From: Actinomycetes bacterium
GTDB lineage: Bacteria > Actinomycetota > Actinomycetes > S36-B12
Length of the DNA: 64,000 bases
Assembly (NCBI GenBank): GCA_024639145.1
Contig: JAHEIZ010000004.1
Coordinates: forward strand, 32,441 to 96,440
Direction: 5' to 3'
The notes under the pieces were generated by a model that ran no database searches, was not told where the DNA came from, and saw nothing but the letters and a program-made list of their open reading frames with translations. Below, one piece after another: positions 28,639 to 36,559 of the stretch. The number at the start of each line of letters is the position of its first letter. Position 1 is the first letter of the stretch. Made by a program: the position numbers and the translations under genes.

Positions 28639-28658
28639 CTGTCTCCTCCGTTGCTGTG

Positions 28659-28664
28659 AGACTA
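28659..28664 (-). promoter_or_regulatory. -10 element TAGTCT, overlapping the TSUP gene stop
   Basis: The TAG stop of the TSUP permease gene is the first half of TAGTCT. The predicted start gives a leader of about 14 nt containing GGAGGAG before the GTG. Confidence 0.45.
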
Positions 28665-29417
28665 ACGGAATCCGAGGAGATAGATCGTTGCCGCGACACC
28701 GACGAGGACGACGAGTCCGCGGAGAACGGCATCAGGAAGCCGCTTGGCCCAGTGTCCGCCCACGTAGCCGCCGGGAATTGACCCGAGGGCTATGCAGCCA
28801 GCGACACCGAGAGCCACGTGTCCGGTAACGAGGAAGACGAGGGATGCCGTCAGGTTGGCCGCGCAGGCGAAGGCATTCTTGGCGGCATTCGCGCGCTGCA
28901 TGTCAGTGTCGTAGCGCAGTCCGAACAGGGCCATGAGCACGATTCCCTGACCGGCACCGAAGTATCCGGAATACACGCCGATGAGACCCGTGAACGGCCA
29001 CAGCGACTTCGGAAGCGACGAGTCATGGTCGGAATTCGCGCGCAGCCATCGCGTGACCAGCGGGGATACGGCCACGAGAACGGTGGCGGCGAGAACCAGC
29101 CATGGGATCACCGCGATGAAGTATCGCTGATCCAGGCCGACGACGAGACTGGCTCCGAGAATCGCGCCGATGGCCCCGGCAAGGATCGGCCAGCGCAGGA
29201 TCACGAGTCGATCGAGCCACAGAGATCGGTAGGTCCATGCAGATGTCAGGGATCCCGCTGCGAGCCCAAGACTGTTCGACCCATTCGCAGTGATGGGCGG
29301 CACCCCCACCCCGGTGAGAACCGGGTACACAAGCAGGGTTCCCGATCCCACTGCCGCATTGATGGCTCCTCCTCCGAAACCGGCCAACGCGATGAGCGCC
29401 CATTGCAGGGTCGTCAT
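28662..29417 (-). CDS. TSUP family membrane permease (TauE/SafE)
   Basis: The 251-residue protein has about eight hydrophobic segments and the duplicated family pattern: GFGGGAINAAVGSGTLLVYP near the start and GVYSGYFGAGQGIVLM at about 140-156. TSUP proteins move sulfite, sulfoacetate or other organic anions across the membrane. The specific cargo cannot be told from context. It overlaps the ABC ATPase gene by 4 bp, so the two are co-translated. Confidence 0.85.
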   Translation of the reverse strand: MTTLQWALIALAGFGGGAINAAVGSGTLLVYPVLTGVGVPPITANGSNSLGLAAGSLTSAWTYRSLWLDRLVILRWPILAGAIGAILGASLVVGLDQRYFIAVIPWLVLAATVLVAVSPLVTRWLRANSDHDSSLPKSLWPFTGLIGVYSGYFGAGQGIVLMALFGLRYDTDMQRANAAKNAFACAANLTASLVFLVTGHVALGVAGCIALGSIPGGYVGGHWAKRLPDAVLRGLVVLVGVAATIYLLGFR

Positions 29418-30202
29418 GTCCGGGCACGACGCGCGAAGAAGCGACCGCTCTCATGAGTGACAGTGATCGGGAGCTTGAATGCCGAGGAAAGGGTCGCCGC
29501 GGTGAGCACCGTGCTGATGGGCCCGCCTGCGATCACTCGTCCTTCGGCAATCACCAGCGCATGCGTGAAACCGGGGGGAATCTCCTCCACATGATGGGTG
29601 ATGAGAACAAGCCCTGGAGCCATCGAATCCTCGGCAAGCCTCTCGAGTCGCTGCACGAGATCCTCACGGCCGGCGAGATCGAGTCCTGCGCCGGGCTCGT
29701 CGAGTAGGAGCAGTTCAGGGTCGGCCATCAGCGAACGTGCGATCAGGCACCGTTTGCGCTCGCCTTCTGAGAGCGTGCCGAACGTGCGATCAGCGAGATG
29801 GGTGAGATTCCAGGCCGCGAGCAGGCTGTCACGTCGCAGTTCGTCGGCGGGGTCGTACTCCTCGATCCATCGGCCGGCGACAGCCTGTGCGCCCGTCATC
29901 ACGACATTGGCCACCGACTCACCCGGTGGTAGGTCGATCAGCTCTCCGCTGCTGGCCCAGCCGATACGGGTGCGGAGCTCTGCGAGATCGGTGGCTCCGA
30001 GCTCTTCGCCGAGAACCTCGATGAGTCCACTAGTCGGAAACATGCGTCCGGCGAGAATCGACAGGAGCGTGGTCTTGCCGGCGCCGTTAGGGCCGATGAC
30101 AACCCAGTGCTCGCCCTCCGCGACGCTCCAGTTCACGTCATCGAGAAGCAGCGTCGTGCCACGTCGCACCGTGAGCCCGATGCCGGTAAATACCTCAGCC
30201 AC
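29414..30202 (-). CDS. ABC transporter ATP-binding protein
   Basis: The 262-residue ATPase has Walker A GPNGAGKTT (about 38-46), the signature LSEGERKR, and Walker B LLLLDEPGAGLD, ending with the H-loop ITHHVEEIP. No permease partner for it is adjacent apart from the TSUP gene, which is not an ABC permease. Such ModF/YlmA-type orphan ATPases are common in actinobacteria and their role is unclear. The GTG start sits 6 bp from a TAGGCT box. Confidence 0.88.
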   Translation of the reverse strand: MAEVFTGIGLTVRRGTTLLLDDVNWSVAEGEHWVVIGPNGAGKTTLLSILAGRMFPTSGLIEVLGEELGATDLAELRTRIGWASSGELIDLPPGESVANVVMTGAQAVAGRWIEEYDPADELRRDSLLAAWNLTHLADRTFGTLSEGERKRCLIARSLMADPELLLLDEPGAGLDLAGREDLVQRLERLAEDSMAPGLVLITHHVEEIPPGFTHALVIAEGRVIAGGPISTVLTAATLSSAFKLPITVTHESGRFFARRART

Positions 30203-30208
30203 GAGAGG

Positions 30209-30214
30209 AGCCTA
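30209..30214 (-). promoter_or_regulatory. -10 element TAGGCT for the ABC ATPase gene
   Basis: TAGGCT lies 6 bp before the GTG at 30200-30202 on the minus strand, divergent from the serB promoter 27 bp away. Confidence 0.6.
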
Positions 30215-30240
30215 TGCGGCTCGGTCCGTACTCCCCGCAC

Positions 30241-30246
30241 TAGTGT
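30241..30246 (+). promoter_or_regulatory. -10 element TAGTGT for serB
   Basis: TAGTGT is followed by 7 bp and ATG at 30254; a GTG is also in frame at 30251. Confidence 0.55.
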
Positions 30247-30253
30247 GAGGGTG

Positions 30254-31480
30254 ATGAACGACGCAGCCGCCGGCACACTCCTGCTGATCCTCACCGGGCC
30301 TGATCGCCCTGGCGTGACACGTCAGGTAAGCGGAATTCTCGCTGAGCACGATGTCGTGATCATCGATATCGAACAGATCGTGGTTCGTGGACACCTGATG
30401 CTTTCCTTCCTTGTCTCGACCCCGCACAGCATTGACCAGACTGACACCATCACTCACGCGGTTCGTGACTTCGGTAACGGGCTCGGACTCGACGTGCATG
30501 CTCAGGTGGGCGAGCCGGAATCCGAAACTGGGCGTCGGGGTCGAATCCAGGTCACTGTCATGGGGGCGCCACTGCGTCCTGCGGCGATCGCCCGTGTCGC
30601 GAGCGAGATCGCAGATCGCGGGGGCAACATCGATCGCATTCGCCGTATCGCCAGTTATCCGGTGACGGCTGTTGCCTTCGAGGGTTCAGGTGCTGATGTC
30701 GCTGAGCTTCGATCGGCGCTTGCTGCTGCCGCCGTCGATACGGGTGTCGACATAGCCGTGCAGGCTGCGGGTCTCGATCGACGAGGCCAGCATCTCGTCG
30801 TGATGGATGTCGACTCCACAGTGATCCAGGATGAAGTCATCGACCTGCTTGCTGACGAAGCAGGCACTCACGCGCAGGTGGCCGAGATCACCGAGCGAGC
30901 GATGGCAGGAGAACTCGATTTCGGTGCGTCCCTGCGGGCTCGTGTGGCCCTCTTGGAGGGCCTACCTGCTGAGGTCATTGACCGTGTTCGCGACCGGATC
31001 ACGCTGACTCCAGGTGCCCGCACCCTCTGTCGCACGCTCCGCAATCTCGGTTACCGCATCGCCCTGGTATCCGGCGGGTTCACTGAAGTCATCGCCCCGC
31101 TCGCTGTCGAGTTGGGCGTTGATCATGTGCGTGCCAACACCCTCGAGATAGTCGACGGACGGCTCACGGGCAAGGTGATCGGCGAGATCATCGACCGCGC
31201 CGGCAAGCGCACGGCCCTTGAGGAGCTCGCCCGCGAGTATGGCATCCCGATCAGTCGCACTATCGCTATCGGTGATGGCGCTAATGATGTCGACATGCTC
31301 GAGGCAGCCGGACTCGGAATCGCCTTCAACGGAAAGGCCGCGGCTCGTGACGCTGCCGATAGCTCGGTCAGCGTGCCCTATCTCGATTCCGTGCTCTACT
31401 TGATGGGTATCTCCCGCGAAGAGGTTGAGGACGCCGACGCGCATGCCGGTATCGACGTGACGACGCCACCGGTCAACTAG
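30254..31480 (+). CDS. serB: Phosphoserine phosphatase SerB with N-terminal ACT domains
   Basis: SerB makes serine by dephosphorylating phosphoserine. The 408-residue protein has two ACT-like domains (LLLILTGPDRPGVTRQVSGI from about 8, and a second at about 95-170) that bind serine for feedback. A HAD phosphatase domain follows with MDVDSTVIQDEVID (nucleophile Asp185, Asp187), VSGGFTEV and GDGANDVDML. The long upstream extension of the frame is antisense to the ABC ATPase gene and is rejected. It converges with sixA, overlapping by 8 bp. Confidence 0.93.
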   Translation: MNDAAAGTLLLILTGPDRPGVTRQVSGILAEHDVVIIDIEQIVVRGHLMLSFLVSTPHSIDQTDTITHAVRDFGNGLGLDVHAQVGEPESETGRRGRIQVTVMGAPLRPAAIARVASEIADRGGNIDRIRRIASYPVTAVAFEGSGADVAELRSALAAAAVDTGVDIAVQAAGLDRRGQHLVVMDVDSTVIQDEVIDLLADEAGTHAQVAEITERAMAGELDFGASLRARVALLEGLPAEVIDRVRDRITLTPGARTLCRTLRNLGYRIALVSGGFTEVIAPLAVELGVDHVRANTLEIVDGRLTGKVIGEIIDRAGKRTALEELAREYGIPISRTIAIGDGANDVDMLEAAGLGIAFNGKAAARDAADSSVSVPYLDSVLYLMGISREEVEDADAHAGIDVTTPPVN

Positions 31481-31982
31481 CTCGCGGTACGGCGTACGTC
31501 AGGAGTTCGGCTTCGCCTGAGCCGAGGGTTTCCCAGCCGCCGTGTCGCAGAACGCAGATGGCCCCCGTGGGGTACTTACGACTGATGTGTGGCATCCATC
31601 CCTGAGCATCGCGGCCGGTGACTCTCTCAATGACCTGCTCGAGGCCGGGGTTGTGACCGATCACCAGCAGCGTGGATGCATTGGCCTTGCTCAGCAGCGA
31701 CAGCAGCCTCCCGACCGAGGCCTCGTAGAGCTCGGGAACGGTGATTTGGGCACACGAGGGCACAGCGGCGGTACGCAGGCCGCCCTCGATCGCCTCCCAC
31801 GTCTGCTGAGCACGCATGGCGCTGGAGACCCAGGCCTGATCGACTCCAAAGGCCTGCTGGGAGAACCACTGGTGCGCTGCACGTGCATCGCGAGCCCCGC
31901 GCTCATTGAGCGGTCGATCGTGGTCACTGGTACCGAGGGGGTAGGCGGACTTCGAATGCCGCATCAGGATGAGATCAGGCAC
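31473..31982 (-). CDS. sixA: Histidine phosphatase (SixA-like)
   Basis: The 169-residue phosphatase has the catalytic DLILMRHSKSAYP (Arg-His, with Ser in place of the usual Gly), the NERGARDA segment and the second His in VIGHNPGLEQV. SixA of E. coli dephosphorylates phospho-His in signalling and PTS proteins; the target here is unknown. I prefer the GTG at 31980-31982, overlapping the fabI stop by 8 bp, to a TTG 24 bp further upstream. Confidence 0.85.
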   Translation of the reverse strand: MPDLILMRHSKSAYPLGTSDHDRPLNERGARDARAAHQWFSQQAFGVDQAWVSSAMRAQQTWEAIEGGLRTAAVPSCAQITVPELYEASVGRLLSLLSKANASTLLVIGHNPGLEQVIERVTGRDAQGWMPHISRKYPTGAICVLRHGGWETLGSGEAELLTYAVPRAS

Positions 31983-32742
31983 CTTGTGAGTGCACTCCAC
32001 CGTCAACGTGGATGATCTCGCCGGTCGTGGCGGGGAACCAGTCCGAGAGCAGTGCCACGCATGCTCGAGCCGCCGGCTGCGGGTCGTCGAGATCCCAGGT
32101 CAGTGGAGCACGCGTGGCCCAGACGTTCTCGAAGTCATCGAAGCCGGGAATGCTCTTCGCGGCCATGGTGCGAATAGGGCCGGCCGCGATCAGGTTCACG
32201 CGAATGCCGGAGGGCCCGAGATCTCGCGCCAAATAGCGAGAGGTGCTCTCGAAGGCCGCCTTGGCCACGCCCATCCAGTCGTACTTCGGCCAGGCAATGG
32301 TGGCGTCGAAATCGAGCCCCACGATGGCAGAGCCGGCCGGCATGAGGGGCTTGGCTGCGACGGCCAGCGCCTTCAGTGAATACGCGGAGACGTGCACGGC
32401 AGTGGCAACGTCTTCCCATGAGGTATTGAGGAAGTTCCCACCGAGGGCCGCCTCGGGAGCGAAGCCAATGGAGTGCAGGACGCCATGAAGTTCGGATGCG
32501 TGCTCTCGAACGCGGTCGGCGAGTGCGTCGAGATGCTCGACGTTGGTGACATCGAGTTCGATTACCGGTGCCTCGGCCGGTAGTCGCGTTGCCGAGCGCT
32601 TCGTCAGGGACATCGTGCGCCCGAACGAGGTGAGGATGACCTTCGCACCCTGCTCCTGCGCGAACCTAGCGACATGGAAGGCAATCGACTGATCGGTGAG
32701 AACGCCGGTCACGAGGATTGTCTTACCGTCGAGAATTCCCAT
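31975..32742 (-). CDS. fabI: Enoyl-[acyl-carrier-protein] reductase FabI (InhA-like)
   Basis: FabI carries out the last reduction of each fatty-acid elongation cycle using NADH. The 255-residue SDR-like enzyme starts GILDGKTILVTGVLTDQSIA, and has the conserved LHSIGFAPE and the catalytic YDWMGVAKAA (Tyr-x6-Lys). The C-terminal GGVHSQGA is typical. It is 17 bp downstream of fabG, the same pairing as mycobacterial mabA-inhA. AAAGG lies before the ATG. Confidence 0.93.
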   Translation of the reverse strand: MGILDGKTILVTGVLTDQSIAFHVARFAQEQGAKVILTSFGRTMSLTKRSATRLPAEAPVIELDVTNVEHLDALADRVREHASELHGVLHSIGFAPEAALGGNFLNTSWEDVATAVHVSAYSLKALAVAAKPLMPAGSAIVGLDFDATIAWPKYDWMGVAKAAFESTSRYLARDLGPSGIRVNLIAAGPIRTMAAKSIPGFDDFENVWATRAPLTWDLDDPQPAARACVALLSDWFPATTGEIIHVDGGVHSQGA

Positions 32743-32759
32743 GTCGAGCCTTTCGTGTG

Positions 32760-33464
32760 TCAGTGACCGAGGCCGAGTCCGCCATCGACCGGGATCACGG
32801 CCCCCGTGATGTATCCGGCGTCAGAAGACGCGATGAAATCGACCACTCCGGCAATTTCCTCCGGTTGAGCATATCTAGACAGGGGTACGGCCCCGAGGAT
32901 CTCGGCCTTGCGCTCCTCGCCCAGTTCAGCGGTCATGTCGGTGTCAACGAAGCCTGGTGCCACGACGTTCACGGTGATCCCTCGTGATCCCACTTCACGT
33001 GCGAGCGATCGAGCTGCGCCGACGAGTCCGGCCTTGGACGCGGCGTAGTTCACCTGGCCGGCGGAGCCCATAAGGCCGACAACCGATGACACCAAGATGA
33101 TGCGTCCCGAGCGCGCCTTGATCATGTTGCGCAGCGAACGACGAGCGATACGAATGGATCCGGCGAGGTTGGTGTTGAGTACTTCGTCGATCTCCTCATC
33201 AGACATGCGCATGAGGAGGTTGTCGCGAGTGATTCCGGCATTGGCCACGACGATGCCGATCGGCCCGTGCTGTTCCTCGACTACGTCGAAGGCGGCATTG
33301 ATCGACGCAGGATCCGAGACGTCCATGGCCACGGCCGCCAGGCCGTCGGGCGCGACACCGGTGCGACATCCGACGACCACGGTGTGACCGGAATCGCGTA
33401 GGCGCTTGGCACACGCGAGGCCGATACCGCGGTTACCACCGGTGACGAGTGCGACTGTCATCAT
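32760..33464 (-). CDS. fabG: 3-oxoacyl-[acyl-carrier-protein] reductase FabG
   Basis: FabG reduces beta-ketoacyl-ACP to beta-hydroxyacyl-ACP with NADPH. The 234-residue SDR has VTGGNRGIG (about 8-16), NAGITRDNLLMRM, the catalytic NYAASKAGLVG (Tyr-x3-Lys) and GFVDTDMT. Two adjacent ATGs open the gene, 5 bp after the dodecin stop. With fabI it gives two steps of type II fatty-acid synthesis; acyl products could feed the ole genes 2 kb away. Confidence 0.93.
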   Translation of the reverse strand: MMTVALVTGGNRGIGLACAKRLRDSGHTVVVGCRTGVAPDGLAAVAMDVSDPASINAAFDVVEEQHGPIGIVVANAGITRDNLLMRMSDEEIDEVLNTNLAGSIRIARRSLRNMIKARSGRIILVSSVVGLMGSAGQVNYAASKAGLVGAARSLAREVGSRGITVNVVAPGFVDTDMTAELGEERKAEILGAVPLSRYAQPEEIAGVVDFIASSDAGYITGAVIPVDGGLGLGH

Positions 33465-33469
33465 GAGGC

Positions 33470-33682
33470 CTAGTTGGCGTCTTCAAGACGGTAGCCGAGC
33501 TTCACCGAGACCTGGAAGTGGTCAACGGCGCCATCGCGCACGTAGCCGCGGATCTGGGAAACCTCGAACCAGTCGACATGGCGCACACTCTGGGAGGCAC
33601 GGGTGACCGCCTGGTGAATGGCGTCGTCGATGCCGACCTTGGAGGTGCCGACGATCTCGGTGAGTCCGTATGCGCGATCCAT
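33470..33682 (-). CDS. Dodecin
   Basis: The 70-residue protein matches dodecins, small dodecameric flavin-binding proteins that store or buffer FMN, riboflavin or lumichrome. Recognisable parts are TEIVGTSKVGIDDAI, the Trp in VDWFEV that stacks on flavin, and GAVDHFQVSVKLGYRLE. AAGGAG lies 4 bp before the ATG. A hairpin (CCCCGA-ccac-TCGGGG, 33701-33716) lies upstream in the divergent gap. Confidence 0.92.
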   Translation of the reverse strand: MDRAYGLTEIVGTSKVGIDDAIHQAVTRASQSVRHVDWFEVSQIRGYVRDGAVDHFQVSVKLGYRLEDAN

Positions 33683-33745
33683 GCTGCTCCTTCATCCATT
33701 CCCCGACCACTCGGGGCTCGCCGAGCAGGATATGGCCGAGGGCCC

Positions 33746-33751
33746 TAGCCT
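33746..33751 (+). promoter_or_regulatory. -10 element TAGCCT before the leader ORF of the DUF3099 gene
   Basis: TAGCCT is followed by 6 bp and a GTG at 33758 that opens an 11-codon frame. Confidence 0.5.
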
Positions 33752-33757
33752 GGGAAC

Positions 33758-33793
33758 GTGGGTAAGCGACTGACCGTGAAGGAGGGGCGATGA
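33758..33793 (+). CDS. Possible 11-codon leader peptide, coupled to the DUF3099 gene
   Basis: GTG at 33758 starts a frame encoding (M)GKRLTVKEGR that ends at TGA 33791-33793. Its stop overlaps the ATG of the DUF3099 gene at 33790 (ATGA). The GTG has the 6-bp spacing to TAGCCT that other leaderless starts in this window show. The Lys-Glu-Gly codons simultaneously provide the GGAGGGG ribosome-binding site of the next gene. It may serve only to deliver ribosomes by coupling; no function of the peptide is claimed. Confidence 0.4.
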   Translation: MGKRLTVKEGR

Positions 33794-34119
33794 GCAAGGG
33801 CTCCGAGGATGTCTTCACGATCACCGATGCCCAGCGCGGTCTCAGCGTCGAGCAGACCGGACGAACGCGCCGCTACCTCATTTCCATGGGCATTCGCACC
33901 GCCTGTGTCATCCTGGCGATCTTCGTGCCGGGCTGGGCTCGTTGGGTCTTCATCGTCGGGGCCGTGGCACTTCCGTACCTGGCCGTCGTCATCGCGAACG
34001 CCGGGCGCGAGAACGACGAACCTGGCGAGACAGGGGTGGCTCACTACGACTCCCGCGCGCTGGGCATGTCCACCACGATGCTGCCCGGCCCCGAGGGAAA
34101 TATCTATCGCGCCCCGTAG
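33790..34119 (+). CDS. DUF3099 family membrane protein
   Basis: The 109-residue protein has a short cytosolic N-terminus (VFTITDAQRGLSVEQTGR), and two adjacent membrane helices at about 32-50 and 52-72. A soluble tail follows. This matches the actinobacterial DUF3099 family, whose function is unknown. A strong GGAGGGG precedes the ATG. It lies just upstream of SURF1, and its TAG stop forms part of the SURF1 -10 hexamer. Confidence 0.82.
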   Translation: MSKGSEDVFTITDAQRGLSVEQTGRTRRYLISMGIRTACVILAIFVPGWARWVFIVGAVALPYLAVVIANAGRENDEPGETGVAHYDSRALGMSTTMLPGPEGNIYRAP

Positions 34120-34122
34120 AGT
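34117..34122 (+). promoter_or_regulatory. -10 element TAGAGT for SURF1, overlapping the DUF3099 gene stop
   Basis: TAGAGT starts with the DUF3099 gene's stop codon and is followed by 6 bp and the SURF1 ATG. Confidence 0.55.
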
Positions 34123-34128
34123 GAAGCC

Positions 34129-34833
34129 ATGCTGAGCCTGCTTCGCACCCGGCGCTGGCTCTCCTTCACCGTGATCGTCCTTCTGGTCATCGTCGCCTTC
34201 GGATTTCTGAGCAGATGGCAATGGTCAAGGGCCGCTGAGAAGAAGGCGCTCAACGCAAGCATGGTGTCGGCTCGGGGTGCAGCTCCCGTACCTCCGTCCT
34301 CCGGACTTGGCGAATGGACCCCCGTTGTCGCCACCGGAACCTATGACTCGTCCCACGAGCTCGTCGTGCGTAAGCGACCGCAGGACACCGTGAATGGCTT
34401 CTGGGTGATGACTCCCCTGCTGACCGATGCGGGCACGGTCTGGGTGAATCGAGGCTGGCTCCGCGCAGAGGCCAATGCGGTGACCTATCCGAATGTTCCC
34501 GCGGCCCCTGTCGGCCCGGTGACCATCACGGGGATGTGGCGTGACTGGCAGGTGGCTCGCACGACATCCGGCTTACCTGAGGGCATGATCTCGGATGTGG
34601 ATCCAGCAGTCCTGGGGGTGCCTACTCCGCTCGACGGATACCTGCAATTGACTCAGTCGAATCCCACACAGAGCGGGCTTTCCGCCGTCCTCCTACCGGA
34701 GATCGACGATTCGCGGAATATCTCGTACGCCGTGCAGTGGATACTCTTCGCGCTCGTGTGCGTCGGAGGCTGGTTCTTCTTCCTTCGTCGCGAAGCGCGC
34801 GACGACGTGCGACAAGAAGCTGAGGAATCCTGA
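34129..34833 (+). CDS. SURF1 family protein, cytochrome oxidase assembly
   Basis: The 234-residue protein has the SURF1 layout: an N-terminal helix (about 10-27) with FGFLSRWQWSRAAEK, a periplasmic-side domain with VNRGWLR, and a C-terminal helix (NISYAVQWILFALVCVGGW). SURF1 helps insert heme A into cytochrome c oxidase. ctaA and ctaB, which make heme A, are in the same window at 52-54 kb. Its stop overlaps the next ATG by one base. Confidence 0.9.
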   Translation: MLSLLRTRRWLSFTVIVLLVIVAFGFLSRWQWSRAAEKKALNASMVSARGAAPVPPSSGLGEWTPVVATGTYDSSHELVVRKRPQDTVNGFWVMTPLLTDAGTVWVNRGWLRAEANAVTYPNVPAAPVGPVTITGMWRDWQVARTTSGLPEGMISDVDPAVLGVPTPLDGYLQLTQSNPTQSGLSAVLLPEIDDSRNISYAVQWILFALVCVGGWFFFLRREARDDVRQEAEES

Positions 34834-35612
34834 TGGAACTTGATCTCGAGTCACGCACGTTCATCGTCAGCGGCGGAACCAAAGGTCTGGGCCTGGCGAC
34901 CGCAAAAATGCTGATCGGCGAAGGAGCCAAGGTCGTTCTCCTCGCACGCGATGAGTCCCGCCTGGCGGGAGTGCGCGCTCGACTCGGTGCATCAGCCGTG
35001 GCCCTGGCAGGAGACCTGGGTGATCCGGAATTGGCCTCTCGAGCCATCGAATGTGCCCACGCGGCCTTCGGTCGTCTCGATGGTGCCCTCGTGAGTGTTG
35101 GTGGGCCGCCCGCGGGCTCGGTGCTCACTACCACTGATGATCAGTGGTCATCCGCCTTCGGCTCGGTATTCCTCGGCGGCCTCCGTCTGATGCGAGAGGT
35201 CGCTCGGGCAACGTCGGTAACGAGATCGGAGCACCCCGGCCGTGGAGCCTCGATCGCCGTGGTTCTCTCCAGCTCCGCAGTCCAGGTGCTTTCCGGCATC
35301 AGCATCAGCAATGGGCTCCGCCCCGGTCTCGCAATGCTCGTGACCGACCTTGCCGACGAGGTTGGCCCGCACGACGTGCGCGTGAATGGGCTTCTCCCCG
35401 GACGTTTCGATACCGAACGCGTGCGCGAACTCGACGAGGCAAGTGGCGACGCCGCAGCCAATCGTCAGCGCATCAGCGCAGGGATTCCGCTTCGTCGCTA
35501 TGGAAGCGCCTCGGAATTCGCGCATGTGGCGACCTTCCTACTGAGTCCTGCATCGTCCTACGTGACCGGAACGCTCGTCGCAGTAGACGGAGGGTCGACT
35601 CGCGTGCCATAG
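34833..35612 (+). CDS. SDR-family protein lacking the usual Tyr-x3-Lys
   Basis: The 259-residue protein has a clear SDR cofactor site, VSGGTKGLGLATA, and the C-terminal pattern SSYVTGTLVAVDGG. In the catalytic region (VQVLSGISISNGLRPGL) the normal Tyr-x3-Lys pair is replaced by Ile/Ser-Asn residues, although Ser remains upstream. It belongs to a divergent actinobacterial SDR group, and its activity is uncertain. It overlaps SURF1 by one base, and its 3' end overlaps oleD by 55 bp on the other strand. Confidence 0.85.
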   Translation: MELDLESRTFIVSGGTKGLGLATAKMLIGEGAKVVLLARDESRLAGVRARLGASAVALAGDLGDPELASRAIECAHAAFGRLDGALVSVGGPPAGSVLTTTDDQWSSAFGSVFLGGLRLMREVARATSVTRSEHPGRGASIAVVLSSSAVQVLSGISISNGLRPGLAMLVTDLADEVGPHDVRVNGLLPGRFDTERVRELDEASGDAAANRQRISAGIPLRRYGSASEFAHVATFLLSPASSYVTGTLVAVDGGSTRVP

Positions 35613-36559
35613 GAGTCGGCTAGACGGGCGAACCCCTCCTCGAGACTGACCGCAGGGGTCCAGCACAACGATGACCTCGCTTCCCGCTGATCGAACCAGT
35701 GCGCGGTCGACAGTTGCTCGACCAGGAATGATGTGAGTGGTGGCTCACTTTCACCCCACAGTCTCTCGGCCACACGCCCAGCGCGAAGCGCGATAGACGC
35801 CGGCACGCTGCGTGTCGGTGGTTGTTCCTGGGCAGCACGGCAGATGCGCTCGAGGAGCTCGGCGACTGTGCGGGGCTCGCCATTGCTGATAACGAAAGCC
35901 CGCCCTTGATTCGCCTGGCATGTATCGAGTGCGGCAACGAGAGCTGATGCAGCGTTATCGATGTATGTCGTGTCGATGAGCGCGTACCCGTGATCGATCA
36001 GGAACAGTCGACCTGCGCGGGCGCGGGCGACAATACGGCCGATGAGCTGCTCATCTCCAGGTCCCCAGACCAGGTGCGGCCGAATTGCTACGACGGCAAA
36101 TGCCGAGTCAGACTCGGCTAATGCCAGCAGTTCCGCTTCGGCCTTGGTACGCGCGTACTGGCCGCGAGCTCGACCAGGATCTGCCGGTTGAGCGCCATCA
36201 CCGTGAATTGCGCGGCCGAGATGCGCGACCGATGGTGTCGAGACGTGCACGAACGAGTGCACGTCACACGCTCGTGCGGCAGCGAGGAGTGCCGAGGTGC
36301 CGTCGACGTTGATTCGTCTGAATTCCGCGGGTGGCCCATTGAGCGACACTTTGGCAGCGCAGTGAATCACGCGATCGACGCCTTCAAGAGCCAGCGAGAG
36401 AGCCTCGGGATCCGCAATGTCCCCGCGCACCTGGAGGACGGGCAGACCGCTCTCGCCTCGCTGCATGACGGTGACGCGCTCACCACGACTGAGAAGCTGC
36501 TGTACCACGGTGCGTCCGAGAAGGCCGCTCGCACCGGTGACGAGCACACGGTCGTTCAT
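35558..36559 (-). CDS. oleD: OleD, 2-alkyl-3-ketoacid reductase (3beta-HSD-type SDR)
   Basis: OleD reduces the 2-alkyl-3-keto acid made by OleA to the hydroxy acid with NADPH. The 333-residue extended SDR starts DRVLVTGASGLLG. The catalytic pair is Tyr135 and Lys139 in GQYARTKAEAE, and HVSTPSVAH carries the Ser region. It is coupled to oleBC by ATGA. The assignment rests on family plus the oleA-oleBC context; alone it would be called an NAD-dependent epimerase/dehydratase. Convergent overlap with the SDR gene is 55 bp. Confidence 0.85.
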   Translation of the reverse strand: MNDRVLVTGASGLLGRTVVQQLLSRGERVTVMQRGESGLPVLQVRGDIADPEALSLALEGVDRVIHCAAKVSLNGPPAEFRRINVDGTSALLAAARACDVHSFVHVSTPSVAHLGRAIHGDGAQPADPGRARGQYARTKAEAELLALAESDSAFAVVAIRPHLVWGPGDEQLIGRIVARARAGRLFLIDHGYALIDTTYIDNAASALVAALDTCQANQGRAFVISNGEPRTVAELLERICRAAQEQPPTRSVPASIALRAGRVAERLWGESEPPLTSFLVEQLSTAHWFDQREARSSLCWTPAVSLEEGFARLADSYGTRVDPPSTATSVPVT

